This document shows, piece by piece, positions 33,041-43,523 of a stretch of DNA of 64,000 bases. The stretch spans positions 101,747 to 165,746 of the forward strand of contig CAKUEH010000003.1 of NCBI GenBank assembly GCA_934646185.1, given 5' to 3'. The translations under genes and the position numbers were made by a program. The first letter of the stretch is position 1. Every line of letters starts with the position of its first letter. The notes below the pieces were generated by a model. It was not told where the DNA came from and ran no database searches. It saw only the letters and a list, made by a program, of their open reading frames with translations. This DNA is from an uncultured Oscillospiraceae bacterium. GTDB taxonomy: Bacteria > Bacillota > Clostridia > Oscillospirales > Oscillospiraceae.

Positions 33041-34689
33041 TCTACGGTACACAGGATTGCTTCGCACAAGGGGCGATATCCGGTCTGCGCGGCAGCGAAG
33101 ATCTTTACGGTTTTCGCGCCGGACACATTGGCAGTCACCTCCCGCCCGTTCAGGACGTTCAGGATCTGTATGCCGAGCAGTTTATCTTCTTCGCTGTACC
33201 ACGCCGCAATGACGCTGCCGGACTGCGCGCCGCCGCGCTTCAGATGGAGCGTTTTCCCATCCAGATAATAGGAATAGCCGCCCGCCGTGACGGCGGTGTA
33301 GGGATCGAGCATATAAACGCGCGGCGCTGCCGGTTCCTCGGCATACGGCGACTGCTGCACTAGGTACCGCAGCTCATTTCCGACCACTACCGTGCCGCAG
33401 ATATAGCCCTCCGAGCGCTCCGCAACCGTCAGAGAATAGACCTCCTTCGGCTCTGTGCTGGTCTTCGGATCATAGCGGAAGACAGTATCGGTCGTGTTGT
33501 AGATCAACTCGTCATTATAGAGGGAAAGGCCGGAATACAGGCCCGGCCACCATGAGTTCGAGCTGCCCCAGACATACCACCTTGCGTCGATCCATTTTTC
33601 CAATTCTCCTTGTCGCTCCGGAGCTTCTGTCCGCATGATCCCATTCTGATAAGCCAGATAATACCACTTATCGTTCAGCGGGACGAACGCACTGTCGACG
33701 TTGGCCCAGTAGTAGTTGTCAAAGGTCTTGTCATCCGTTTTGACATTCAGGCTGTATTTAAAATCAGGCGCGTTATGTGCGCCATTATTTGTCGTCTGGA
33801 GCTTGTCCTCACTCAGGCAGAAGTACGTATGCTGCGACAGTCCAATGAGATCCCCCGTCGGATCGTCCCACGTCACGTCAACATGGTACCAGCTGCCGTC
33901 GATCTGGATCAGATTCCAGACATGGTTCTTGATGTCGCTCATAACTGTGCCGGATTTGATATTGACGCGGTCGAGCAGCAGCCGGTATGCCATCGTATAG
34001 CCCTGGCAGACGCCGATCCCATCGATCAGCATGCCGTATGCGTCGCGGCGCCTCTCGTCTATCTTGTTTTCAACGTCGACCTTGCTGATTGTATCATACT
34101 GCCCGTGTGTTGCGATGTAATCATGCAGATACAGCGCCTTTTGCAGCGGCGTCCAGTTTTCACCGATCTGCGCCGTGATCTCGTCGACCTTCTGCGTCAG
34201 CTCCGCCTGCTGCTGCCGGATCTGAGGCACATATTGCGCGATCTGCCCCTTCGGAATCACCTTTCCGTCGATCGAATACGACGGGAAAACACTCAGGACT
34301 TCGGTGGAGCCTGCATAAGCGATCGACCATCCCCACTGCGTCTTTACATAGAACAGCTCCGGATGTTCATACGCGAGCCCCACATAAAGATCGCCGAGCT
34401 CATCCGATGAGATTCCGCAGCTGCGGATATCGATCTCTTCCTCGAAATTCTGCATGCCCTCCAGCAGCGCCTGCTTTGCCTGCGCAAGCGTTTCCGGGCT
34501 GGACTGCGTCAGCGCCTGTACGGATATGCCCTGCGGTTCCGCAGGCGCCGACAATCTCGGATAGCTGCGGTCTTCTTCGACGATGATCAGAGTCTGCTCT
34601 GCGTCCTCCGGTTCTTCCGCGTTCGCGCTGACGCACAGCAGACAGGCCAGCAGGGACAGGAATAGGATGATGCGTAGTTTCTTTTTCAT
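33037..34689 (-). CDS. Secreted transglutaminase-like protein
   Basis: A 550-aa exported protein (signal peptide 1-24). The middle has a transglutaminase-like cysteine protease fold with a visible triad: Cys in DGIGVCQGYTMAY, His in IKNHVWNLIQIDG, Asp in WYHVDVTWDDP. Its catalytic role may be crosslinking or peptide cleavage at the surface; substrate unknown. The last 60 residues (from VIAAWYSEEDKLLG to RPLCEAIL) resemble the C-terminal module of the neighbouring InlB-repeat protein. It is the last gene of the surface cluster and ends in a shared terminator. Confidence 0.85.
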   Translation of the reverse strand: MKKKLRIILFLSLLACLLCVSANAEEPEDAEQTLIIVEEDRSYPRLSAPAEPQGISVQALTQSSPETLAQAKQALLEGMQNFEEEIDIRSCGISSDELGDLYVGLAYEHPELFYVKTQWGWSIAYAGSTEVLSVFPSYSIDGKVIPKGQIAQYVPQIRQQQAELTQKVDEITAQIGENWTPLQKALYLHDYIATHGQYDTISKVDVENKIDERRRDAYGMLIDGIGVCQGYTMAYRLLLDRVNIKSGTVMSDIKNHVWNLIQIDGSWYHVDVTWDDPTGDLIGLSQHTYFCLSEDKLQTTNNGAHNAPDFKYSLNVKTDDKTFDNYYWANVDSAFVPLNDKWYYLAYQNGIMRTEAPERQGELEKWIDARWYVWGSSNSWWPGLYSGLSLYNDELIYNTTDTVFRYDPKTSTEPKEVYSLTVAERSEGYICGTVVVGNELRYLVQQSPYAEEPAAPRVYMLDPYTAVTAGGYSYYLDGKTLHLKRGGAQSGSVIAAWYSEEDKLLGIQILNVLNGREVTANVSGAKTVKIFAAAQTGYRPLCEAILCTVE

Positions 34690-34708
34690 TGCTTCCTCTC
34701 TTTCCGAT

Positions 34709-34744
34709 CCGGCGCGCAGGCAGCGGGGGCTGTCTGCGCGCCGG
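34709..34744. other. Intercistronic hairpin
   Basis: CCGGCGCGCAGGCAG pairs with CTGTCTGCGCGCCGG (one mismatch) between the InlB-repeat and transglutaminase genes. It lacks a T run on the minus strand, so mRNA processing or protection is more likely than termination. Confidence 0.5.
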
Positions 34745-34755
34745 GCGGGGGTTCG

Positions 34756-37700
34756 TTACTCTTCCGGGAGACGGATGATCTCCATGTTCTGCTGCGGCTT
34801 GCCGCCGTCCATGAAGAAGAGCTTCAGCTCGCAGCCGTCGTACTGCGCCGGGACGCGGCAGGTGATGACGCCGCCCGATGCCGTTGCATTGACCATTCCG
34901 ACGAAGCGTCCGTTCTTGTAGGCCGCGAGAATGACGCGCTTGGCCTCTTCAAACGGTTTTTCATCTTCCGTATCTTCGATCGTTACTGTCTCCGCACCGG
35001 AGCCAGTCTTCTGCTGGATCTTTATCGTCTTTACCTCGACCGCAGGATCCGCCGGCGTCTCTACTTTCGCTTCCAGCTTCGTCTCCCACTGCGCGTACAG
35101 GATGCGCGGCGTCTCATATTCGAGCTTGTCGTATGTCTTGCCTGTGCCGTCCGGTTTGGCGTTCCAGCTTTCGATCGTCTTGCCTTCCTTGGATTTCAGC
35201 GTCGTCAGATTGAGCGTATTCGAGACCATGACGTGCTTGCCGTTCTCGAACGTCGTGCCGGGGGCCACGAGTGCGACCTGACCCGGGCGGATCGCGCGCG
35301 CGTAGAGCGTAGTGTCGTCCGGCTCGCTCACGACCTCACCGGCCAGATACTGGCGGCTGCTGTCCGTCTCCGTTCCGTCCTCGGAGGAGAACCAGTAGAC
35401 CAGATCGCCGTTGCTGGCCGCGTCATCGTAGACAAAGTTCGGGACAGTCACTTCGGATTTTTCGTTTCTGTTGACATACGATACGCTCGTCCACGTGTTG
35501 TCGATGCCGTCCCCCTTCAGTGCGCCGTCCGCACGGAACGCAAGATAGGGGTATCCCAACTCTCTCCAGTTGATCTTCAGCGTGACGGCAGGAGACTGCA
35601 CACAGATGCTATTGGGCCATTCATAATAGTAGTACGTATCGTCGCCCGTATTCTCCACGAATCCGACGACATCGGAATACTGCTTTTTGAAGCCCGTGGC
35701 GCGCAGGCTATAGCCCTCGCCGTATTCGAGATCGACCGTGATGGAGGTCTTGCCGTCAGTCGTCTTGCCGCCGTTGCCGTTGATCGTCAGCTTGGACATG
35801 CACGGCTCGGTGTGGAACACTTGCAGATTTTCCACACCCTGCAAGCCCATCTCGGTCATGGTAAGCTGCGTGTATGCAGACGCCGCAGCGTCCGTCTTGC
35901 CGTGGTAGGTGACCTTATCGTTGCCGGTGACGTCCGGCGTGCCCGTCTGGGCGGCGATTGCCTTGGCTCCCGCACCGGCAGTCAGCGTGACGTGCGGCGC
36001 GCGGTCAAAGTAGACCCTCGGCGCAACGAGCGCAGACGCACCGGCAGCCGCCTGAACCGTCAGATTGCTGTGCTGGCCATAGGCGCATTCCGTGATGATG
36101 CGCAGCGTATCCGCGCAGCTCAGCGTTCCGTTGATCGTGGAGGTCGTCTTGACGGAGACGTCTGCCAGAACGGGAAGCTCGATACTGCCGCCGTGATAGC
36201 CGTCCAGCGTCAGCGTGAGCTTGACTTTCTGCGAATTGTACCGGATCGACCATCCGTTGTCGTCATCATACTGATATGCGTTATCAGCAGTGAAGCTGTA
36301 CGGTTTACCGTTCACAGTTACCTGTTTATTCAGCGACCAGCATGCGCTGATATTTGCTTCCGCTGCATTCTCCGGGATATTAAGACTTGCGCCTGCGTTC
36401 ACCTTCGACCATGTGTAGCTGCCGTCCGTGTCCTTTATGCTGCAGCTCCAGTATGCGAACGTCAGTCCGTCCCTGGCCTCCGGCGTCGGGAGGATCATTG
36501 TTCCGCCGGCCTCTGCAAACTCCTCGCTTGTCGTGTCGTTCACACTGTCGTTGATCGTGACCGCGATTTTGCCCACTGGCAGCCAGATCGCATAGAGCTT
36601 TGTGCCGCTGGGCAGGCCGAGCCAGTTCTCCGGCATATAGCGTTCACCGCTGCCGTCGGGGTTCTTGGAGTAATAGTGAACGGTCGCTCCATTGTCCGCG
36701 TAGAAGGTCGGGGCATAGTTGTAGTTTAAGGTGATGACCTTTTCACCGCCCGCGAATTTTCTGTCGTTGGCGTAGAACGCATAGTAGATATTTCTATCCG
36801 TTCCCGAGGTCTTCGCAAACAGGGTGCTGCCCTCGGGCAGCTGCTCTTTATTGACGGTCTCACCGGTGAGGAACTGGTCTCTTTCATAGTATCCGTTGAT
36901 CGCCGTCATCCAGTAATAGGTCTCGCTGTTCGAATTTGCAAACGAAACATCGGGGATCGTCAGCGTATCAGACGAATAATCCAGGAAGAGGACTGTCTTT
37001 CCGGACTCGCTGTCCTTAAACAGCTTGTACTGCGATTCATCCGCGGCTTGTTCCCCGTTGAGATCCAGCGCAAGGAATTTATCATAGCCGGTATCGACCC
37101 AATCGAGGGTGATCGAGCCGCTGATGCTGAGAATCACGTGATAAGCATCCGCATACCCGTTATATCCAGTACGGAAGTGTCCCGGCCAGGTAAAGCCCAG
37201 CGAATCCAGCGTTGTGGTCTGCGCAGATTCGACCTCTCTTGTGATTGTCGCCTGGCCGTTTGCGGTCGCACCGCCGCCGTTGACGGTGAGCGTGACCTTA
37301 TTCGGCTCGATTTTCAGAGATGTCGCATCAGCCGAAAGCGTAACAAAGCCGCCGTCGTCGCCTTTCAGCGTCTGACTGTTCGTCGTATTGGTAAAGTTGG
37401 CGTTGAGCTTGAACAGAGTTTCTCCACCGACAACCGAGCCGCCCGTGCCTGCCTGAATCGTTGTATGCGCGGCATAATCAGCGATCACGCCGATTGCGGA
37501 GACGGCGGCGCTGTTGGGTGCGCCCTTGATCGTCAGCGAACCGTGGGCATTGTCCACACAGGAGGTATAAAGGCCCAGAATGCCGCCGCAGGACAGAGCA
37601 ACGCCGTCTGTGGCCGTAATGACCGAGTGAGAGTCCTCGGCGTTTGTGACCTTTGTTTTGCTCGGAAGGCTGATCGGCCCGCCGTTGTAGCTTGCGAGAT

Positions 37701-38907
37701 AGAGCTCTGCATCCGCATATTCCATATCGTAGTAGTAGGATGCATCGGTTTTGCCATCCGCGTTGTCATGGAAGATCCAGCCGGTGTCTTCCACGGTATA
37801 CGTTTCGCCGTCAATGACGAGCGGCCCATCCGGCAGCCACATGGCCGTCAGATCAAAGCGGGTGGCATTGGACGGGACAACGCAAGCGTCTCCTGCCGCG
37901 ACGGAGTGTGCGTAGGCTCTGTTGTCAGAGATTGCATAATATCCGCCCCAATAGGAGAGCTTCTGACCATCGATCGCGGGCGGGGTCGGGAGCTCGACGG
38001 ACTTACCGGGCACCACATAGAGGATCTGCGAGTCCTTCACTGTTCCTGCGCCGGTGGCGTAGGTGAGCGTCAGCGGGATCGTGCCCTCGGGCGGATACTG
38101 GGCGTAGAGGTGGATAACGCCGGTATCCGCGCCAGCGACGGTCTCACCGCTGACAGCGTAGGACGTGCCGGAGCCGTCGCGCGCGGTATTCCAGCCGGTA
38201 ATTATTTTGTCGAGACCGGTAAATCGTTCGGTCTGTGTGCAATCACCATAAAAAACATACTCTCTGGTGGTGTACACTTCACCGTTGTTGTATGTGTTCA
38301 TGATCTCGCCGGAGAAGTCGAAGACGACGCCGTTATTGCCCCATGTGCGGTTGGCGTAGAAGGTGCGGGTTCTGGTCAGGGCCTTCTGCGGACTGTTCGC
38401 GTGGATCTGGAAATAGGGCTTGCTGTTCGTGTCCCAGCCGAGGAAGGTATCCGTCTTGCCGTTGCTGACCGTGTCTTTCAGCTCCGGGAGCGTCCAGTTG
38501 TCCACGCCGCCGTCGATCACAGTTTTCTTGCCTTCCATATCGGCATAGACGAGGGGGATCCGGTATTTGCTCGTTGTCCAGACAACGGTCAGGGTCTCTG
38601 TGTCGCTGCTGGTTTCAATATAGTTACTGCCGTATTCTTCCGTGCCGCTGTCGGTCGCTCTGAGATAATGGTCGACATAGGCATAATCTTTGTGGAAGAA
38701 GTCGTCCAGCATGAAGACCCTGTTTTTCTTGATCTGGACGGTCATTTCGTGTGCGCCGCTGATGGTTGTACCGTCTCCGCCGTTGATGGTGAGGGTGCAG
38801 TATTCGGTGGAATCCGTGGTGTCCGCGGCGGAAACGGGGAGGAGGAGGGTCAGGAGCATCAGGAATGCCAGATTCAGGGCGAGGATGCGTTTTCGCGTTA
38901 ATTTCAT
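34756..38907 (-). CDS. Giant InlB-repeat surface protein
   Basis: A 1383-aa exported protein. ATG 38907 is taken because GAAGGAAG lies upstream and a signal peptide follows (MKLTRKRILALNLAFLML.. to about residue 27). It contains many Listeria-Bacteroides (InlB B/Flg_new) repeats, recognisable by GWNTARDGSGTSYAVSGETV and SWNAKPDGTGKTYDKLEYET, and Thr/Ser/Asn-rich beta-strand sequences. It has no SLH domain, LPxTG or final membrane helix, so its attachment is unclear. The C-terminal 60 residues are a separate small beta module shared with the transglutaminase protein. Probably an adhesin or surface scaffold. Confidence 0.8.
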   Translation of the reverse strand: MKLTRKRILALNLAFLMLLTLLLPVSAADTTDSTEYCTLTINGGDGTTISGAHEMTVQIKKNRVFMLDDFFHKDYAYVDHYLRATDSGTEEYGSNYIETSSDTETLTVVWTTSKYRIPLVYADMEGKKTVIDGGVDNWTLPELKDTVSNGKTDTFLGWDTNSKPYFQIHANSPQKALTRTRTFYANRTWGNNGVVFDFSGEIMNTYNNGEVYTTREYVFYGDCTQTERFTGLDKIITGWNTARDGSGTSYAVSGETVAGADTGVIHLYAQYPPEGTIPLTLTYATGAGTVKDSQILYVVPGKSVELPTPPAIDGQKLSYWGGYYAISDNRAYAHSVAAGDACVVPSNATRFDLTAMWLPDGPLVIDGETYTVEDTGWIFHDNADGKTDASYYYDMEYADAELYLASYNGGPISLPSKTKVTNAEDSHSVITATDGVALSCGGILGLYTSCVDNAHGSLTIKGAPNSAAVSAIGVIADYAAHTTIQAGTGGSVVGGETLFKLNANFTNTTNSQTLKGDDGGFVTLSADATSLKIEPNKVTLTVNGGGATANGQATITREVESAQTTTLDSLGFTWPGHFRTGYNGYADAYHVILSISGSITLDWVDTGYDKFLALDLNGEQAADESQYKLFKDSESGKTVLFLDYSSDTLTIPDVSFANSNSETYYWMTAINGYYERDQFLTGETVNKEQLPEGSTLFAKTSGTDRNIYYAFYANDRKFAGGEKVITLNYNYAPTFYADNGATVHYYSKNPDGSGERYMPENWLGLPSGTKLYAIWLPVGKIAVTINDSVNDTTSEEFAEAGGTMILPTPEARDGLTFAYWSCSIKDTDGSYTWSKVNAGASLNIPENAAEANISACWSLNKQVTVNGKPYSFTADNAYQYDDDNGWSIRYNSQKVKLTLTLDGYHGGSIELPVLADVSVKTTSTINGTLSCADTLRIITECAYGQHSNLTVQAAAGASALVAPRVYFDRAPHVTLTAGAGAKAIAAQTGTPDVTGNDKVTYHGKTDAAASAYTQLTMTEMGLQGVENLQVFHTEPCMSKLTINGNGGKTTDGKTSITVDLEYGEGYSLRATGFKKQYSDVVGFVENTGDDTYYYYEWPNSICVQSPAVTLKINWRELGYPYLAFRADGALKGDGIDNTWTSVSYVNRNEKSEVTVPNFVYDDAASNGDLVYWFSSEDGTETDSSRQYLAGEVVSEPDDTTLYARAIRPGQVALVAPGTTFENGKHVMVSNTLNLTTLKSKEGKTIESWNAKPDGTGKTYDKLEYETPRILYAQWETKLEAKVETPADPAVEVKTIKIQQKTGSGAETVTIEDTEDEKPFEEAKRVILAAYKNGRFVGMVNATASGGVITCRVPAQYDGCELKLFFMDGGKPQQNMEIIRLPEE

Positions 38908-38952
38908 GAGTTTCTTCCTTCTTTCCCGAAATTTTGCAGGTGTGGGGTGTGA

Positions 38953-38987
38953 AAAATGGGATGCTGCGGGGGGCAGCATCCCATTTC
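38953..38987 (-). terminator. Terminator between giant surface-protein genes
   Basis: On the minus strand AAATGGGATGCTGC pairs with GCAGCATCCCATTT, ending in a short T run. It lies in the 88-base gap after the SLH giant and may leave only part of the transcript to continue into the InlB gene. Confidence 0.8.
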
Positions 38988-38995
38988 GTGTTCAC

Positions 38996-41900
38996 TCAGC
39001 GCCCCTGATAATATCTGTAGAGGAAGGTCACGATCTGGGCGCGGGTGCAGAAGGCATCCGGGCTGAAGGTCGTGGTGCTGGTGCCGGTGGTGATGCGGTT
39101 GTCATAGGCCCAGAGGATGGCGTCGTAGTTATAGGCGGTGGGCTTGACATCCGTGAAGGGGTTGAAGGTGTTGGGCTTGGCGGCGGAGGCGGCGCGATAG
39201 AGGAACGTCGCGACCTGGCCGCGGGTGACAGTCTCGTCGGGGCCGAAGGTGGTGGCGGTGAGACCGGTGGTGATGCCCTGCTCAACGGCCCAGAGGACTG
39301 CTTCGTAATAGTAGTCATAGGAGTGCACGTCGGTGAAGGGGCTCACGCGGTATCTGGGCAGCGGGGAACCGGCTGCGCGCCAGAGGAAGGTGACGGTCTG
39401 GGCGCGGGTGCAGACGGCGTCCGGGGAGAAGGTGAAGCGGGAGGTGCCGGAGGCGATGCCGTTGTCGGCGGCCCACTTCACGGAATCGTAGTAGTAATCG
39501 AAGCGGTTGACGTCATGGAAGGTGAAGTTCGAGCCGCCATTGATGACGCCGGGCAGCCAGGACAGATCGTCGCGGACATAAGGCGTGGTCGTGCCCCTGA
39601 TCTCGTTGTAGTTGTCGCTGTCATCGGGGAGGAACGTCCAGCTGTATTCCTTGTTGGCTTCGATCTTGGTGTTGTCCGGATCGGTGATCTTCTTGCCGTC
39701 AGGGCCGTACCATTCGATCGTGCCGCGGACGTCAATCTTGTTGACCATGTCTCTGCCGAGCTCGCCGAGGGTCGTGTCGGTGTTGTCGACCTTGATCTCA
39801 GCGGGAGCAGCGGGGGTGGCCTTGGTGACGGTGATGTCGTAGACAGCGGAGGTCGTCGCCAGATAGTCTTTGTCGCCAGCCTTGGTGACCTGGATCTTGA
39901 CGGTACCGGCCTTGGTCGCGGTCAGGACATTGCCGCTGATCGTTGCAGCGCCATCGCCGCCGCCGACGATCGCATAGGTCACAGCGCCGGTGCCGGAGCC
40001 GCCGGCAGAGGTGAGGGTGATGGACTGATCATAGGCAACGCTGGTCGCGCCGGTGTAGGTCAGGGTCGACTGCGCGGAGCGGATGGAGATGTTGATGTAG
40101 AGGAATGTGACAACCTTGTTCGCGTAGTTATTGCCATAGTTCAGCTCAACTTTATACTTCAGCTGTGCCGTTTTCTCTTGCTTGTCCTTGAGCTGGAATG
40201 TGATCTTGCCGTTCTCGTACCCCGGTGCCGACTCCAAACGTTTATCACCGGTATCTACGCGCGTGATTACGCAGGTCACATACTGCTCATCACCACTGAT
40301 AAGGCCCTCAGGTGCAGGCACGGTAACGGTCTGTTCATCAAGGTTATCGTAGCGGACATCCGCCGTCAGATCAGCGAGTGCTTCAAGGGGCTTCGCAGTG
40401 ATCGATGCAGTCAGGTTGTTAAGCGCGGGCTGAGTGATTTCGTAGTTGCCAGCGGCAGAGCCGGAAAGCGTAAACTCGCCGGTGACGATAAGCGTCTGCT
40501 CACCAACATTCTTGCTCGGGAAGGTCGCGGTCGGGGCGGTGAGAGTCACGTTGGCTGCGTCTTTGTCCAGAACGCCGGTGAGCGTGCCGGTGATCGTCGC
40601 AGTGGTCGTGCCGTTGTAGACCTTATCCTGCACCGCGACAGTAACGGTGACCGGCTTCGGGGTGATGGTGAATTTCCAGTCGTCGGCGGTCAGGTCGGTG
40701 ACGGGCTTGTAGTTTTTGGTTTCTGCGGTGCTGATCTTGACTGTGTACTTGCCGGCGTTCGTGGGAACGGCGGGGTCGTAGAAAACGGTCACAGTGCCGA
40801 TCTCAGTGTTGGTCGTAGTCACGGACGCAACCTTCGGATTGCCGTCATAGGTAAGATCCGCCGGTGCCGTGAAGGTGAAGTCAGAAGCAGCGGGGGTTGC
40901 TTTGGCGATGGTGAATTTGGCGCGGAGCGTGCCCATGTAGTTGCTGTTTTCCTTGCCATTGATGACAACAGTATAGTCGCCTGCGTCCTTCTGGGTCAGG
41001 GAATCGCCGCTGAGCACGTAATCCTCGCCCAGCTTCAGCTCCGTAGTGCCGACCTTGACGGTCATGGTCTGGGGCTGCGGGTTTCCGTTGTAGGTCAGAG
41101 ACTCGCCGAAGTCGATGGTAACACCTATCCCACTCGAGATATCGCGCGGGAAGATCCTGAAGGTCGCAGTGGCAGTGTAGATCGTGTCGCTGCTTTCGTA
41201 TCTTGCAGTTGCGGTGTAATCACCGACGGGTGCATCCGCGATGTTATCAGGCGTATACGTTTGTGCGTTGCCGGAATACGTAATTGTGACCTGATTAGCC
41301 GTAACGCCCGCAGGCAGCTCGCTGAAAGAGGGGGCTGCGCCGATACCGTATTGGACATTGTCCACGGTGAATTTCATGGTCGTGGTATCGGAATTCTTTT
41401 CGGTGATCGTGATGGTGTACGTGATCGTTACGTCGTTGTAGTTATCGAACGTATACTTCAGCGTAAACATATCTGTTGCATTGGCCGTAGCTTCAGCAAG
41501 TGTTGTTTCACGCAGACTGATGGTCACATTGCCAGTCTCTTTATCGATAGAATAACCCGTATGCAGCAGGTCTTCTCCGATACCGATCGTAATAATATCG
41601 GCAGCGCACTTTTCTGCGGGCAGGCCGAGGCTTGCCGGTGTAATCACAACGTCCTGTGCCGGGCCGTAGCAAACGCTTGTACCCTGTGTGGCAGTGTATG
41701 TCCAGTCTGCTTTGTTGATCGTCCAAGTGGTGGTGACCGTGTGGCTGCTGCCATCTGCGCTGCTCGCGCCGCTGAATATGTAGTTTTCCGCGTCGCGCAG
41801 CGTCAGAGTCGCGGCTACGGTATAGGTACCGGCGTCTGTCGCTGTGTTGGTTCTGCCCTCGGTGGTATCATAAGTGACATCTACCAGTCCTTCAAGATCA

Positions 41901-43513
41901 CTCGGGATATTCAGCGTGATGGACTTCGGTTCACCGGTATAGGTAAAGGTATCACTGTTCCAAGTCCAAACGTGTTCGCTAAGGTTGAAAATCTTTTTCT
42001 GTACGAAGAAGGAAATGGGCCACTCAAAGCCTTCATAGAGATCGGCGTACTCTCCACTCGGCTTGAAGACAACCGTATGCGAGTTGTACTGGCCACCCTT
42101 GCCGACCTTCTCGTTAGGATCCTTCCAAACGAAGTCGCCGGGGATTACCGTTTCTACGCCGTTGACATCGGCTACTGCTTGGGCCTCGGTCGTATTCAAC
42201 TCGAATTGGCTAAGCGTATCGTCATAATAAGGGGTTTTGCTGCTCTTAATGGTAAGATTGCCCTTGGATCTGGTCTTGTCCTTTTTGCCGGTTGTGGCGG
42301 TGAGGGTGATTTTGCCGTCTGCGCCGAGCGTGGCGGTCTGATCCTCGCCGAAGCCTTTGACGGTAGCGCTCAGATTGTCGGCCAGCTTATAGTTGGTGCT
42401 GTCCTTGAGGGTCAGCGTCAGAACGAGGGTATAGGTTTTTTCCGCCTTGAACATGTCGGTGTCGGCGAGAGCGGTCTTCCCGGTCATATCGCCTGTTCCC
42501 TCATAGAAGTCGTAACTCAAATTCAGGAAATTATCGTGGGCGAACATCACGGTCTGCACGGTATTGCCCTTGACGAAGCCGGTGACGTCCACCGAGCTGA
42601 GACTGGTGATCTCCTTCTGGGCGATCGTGAAGGCTGCGTATGTAACGTTCTCAGCAATCGTGCAGGAACCGTCGGTCTTCGGCGTGGCTACGACGGTGTA
42701 TGTACCGACGCTGTTGCTGCCGATGGTCAGCTTGCCGTCTTCTGTGATTGCGAAACCTTCGCAGTCCGTCCCATCTTTCTGAACCTTGAAGTCGACAAGG
42801 CTGGTGATGTCCTTGCCGGAGGTGGAAGTTGCAGTCAGTTTGAGCGTTTCGGCGCTGCCGTACTCAATCGTCGGGCGATCAATGGAGACGGAAGCAAGCT
42901 CGGGGGGATTGCCAGCGACCGGCACAGAGTTTCCTTCCAGGAGAACCGAATCCTTAATACTCTCTTTGCCGCTCGTAGTCTTTTTGGTAAGCTCAGAAAT
43001 CTCCAGAGCGAAACCAGCGTCTCCAGCCTCTACTTCGCTCTTGACTTTAAACAGATAATATGCAACATCAACGGTCGCACCAGCTGCCACTTTCACGCCG
43101 GCGCTTGCTCCGCCAAGTTTCACCTTGCCTGCTTCAATTTCATTTGCCTGAAGCGACATACCGAAGGTACTTGCAGCTACAGCATAACCGTAGACAGTGC
43201 CGAAGTCCGGATCTTTCCAGAAGACCGGCTCTACCGCAGAGCGATCATACTCCATGACCATTTGAATACTCGTAAGTTGAATAGCCTTTTCTTCTGCATT
43301 ATGGAACGTTACCTTTACCGCAACAAGATCGCCTTTTTCATACGGAGTTGTTTTGGGTTCACCAATGGTAACATTATTAGTATCGGTATCATATGTATAA
43401 GTTGTGAAAGATGCAACCGACATTTTCGATTGCTCATCTGCCGCACTGGCAGGAAGCACACACAGCGAAAGCAGCATGGCCACCACCAGAAGCAGTGCAA
43501 AAAGTCTCTTCAT
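38996..43513 (-). CDS. Giant cohesin-like/MBG/SLH surface protein
   Basis: A 1505-aa exported protein (signal peptide 1-24). Residues about 30-190 form a beta-sandwich resembling a cohesin (DLVAVKVTFHNAEEKAIQL, MVMEYDRSAVEP, ATVDVAYYLFKVK). About 195-1290 is a chain of MBG/YDG-type Ig-like repeats (VTYDTTEGRTNTATDAGTYT, LTYNGNPQPQTMTV, KPVTVTVAVQDKVYNGTTT). The C terminus has three SLH repeats (FTDVHSYDYYYEAVLWAVEQ) that would hold it on the cell wall. GAGGAGG precedes ATG. The gene follows the dockerin gene by 10 bases. Assigning the N-terminal domain as a true cohesin is less certain than for the neighbouring gene. Confidence 0.82.
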   Translation of the reverse strand: MKRLFALLLVVAMLLSLCVLPASAADEQSKMSVASFTTYTYDTDTNNVTIGEPKTTPYEKGDLVAVKVTFHNAEEKAIQLTSIQMVMEYDRSAVEPVFWKDPDFGTVYGYAVAASTFGMSLQANEIEAGKVKLGGASAGVKVAAGATVDVAYYLFKVKSEVEAGDAGFALEISELTKKTTSGKESIKDSVLLEGNSVPVAGNPPELASVSIDRPTIEYGSAETLKLTATSTSGKDITSLVDFKVQKDGTDCEGFAITEDGKLTIGSNSVGTYTVVATPKTDGSCTIAENVTYAAFTIAQKEITSLSSVDVTGFVKGNTVQTVMFAHDNFLNLSYDFYEGTGDMTGKTALADTDMFKAEKTYTLVLTLTLKDSTNYKLADNLSATVKGFGEDQTATLGADGKITLTATTGKKDKTRSKGNLTIKSSKTPYYDDTLSQFELNTTEAQAVADVNGVETVIPGDFVWKDPNEKVGKGGQYNSHTVVFKPSGEYADLYEGFEWPISFFVQKKIFNLSEHVWTWNSDTFTYTGEPKSITLNIPSDLEGLVDVTYDTTEGRTNTATDAGTYTVAATLTLRDAENYIFSGASSADGSSHTVTTTWTINKADWTYTATQGTSVCYGPAQDVVITPASLGLPAEKCAADIITIGIGEDLLHTGYSIDKETGNVTISLRETTLAEATANATDMFTLKYTFDNYNDVTITYTITITEKNSDTTTMKFTVDNVQYGIGAAPSFSELPAGVTANQVTITYSGNAQTYTPDNIADAPVGDYTATARYESSDTIYTATATFRIFPRDISSGIGVTIDFGESLTYNGNPQPQTMTVKVGTTELKLGEDYVLSGDSLTQKDAGDYTVVINGKENSNYMGTLRAKFTIAKATPAASDFTFTAPADLTYDGNPKVASVTTTNTEIGTVTVFYDPAVPTNAGKYTVKISTAETKNYKPVTDLTADDWKFTITPKPVTVTVAVQDKVYNGTTTATITGTLTGVLDKDAANVTLTAPTATFPSKNVGEQTLIVTGEFTLSGSAAGNYEITQPALNNLTASITAKPLEALADLTADVRYDNLDEQTVTVPAPEGLISGDEQYVTCVITRVDTGDKRLESAPGYENGKITFQLKDKQEKTAQLKYKVELNYGNNYANKVVTFLYINISIRSAQSTLTYTGATSVAYDQSITLTSAGGSGTGAVTYAIVGGGDGAATISGNVLTATKAGTVKIQVTKAGDKDYLATTSAVYDITVTKATPAAPAEIKVDNTDTTLGELGRDMVNKIDVRGTIEWYGPDGKKITDPDNTKIEANKEYSWTFLPDDSDNYNEIRGTTTPYVRDDLSWLPGVINGGSNFTFHDVNRFDYYYDSVKWAADNGIASGTSRFTFSPDAVCTRAQTVTFLWRAAGSPLPRYRVSPFTDVHSYDYYYEAVLWAVEQGITTGLTATTFGPDETVTRGQVATFLYRAASAAKPNTFNPFTDVKPTAYNYDAILWAYDNRITTGTSTTTFSPDAFCTRAQIVTFLYRYYQGR

Positions 43514-43523
43514 TTTTTCCTCC

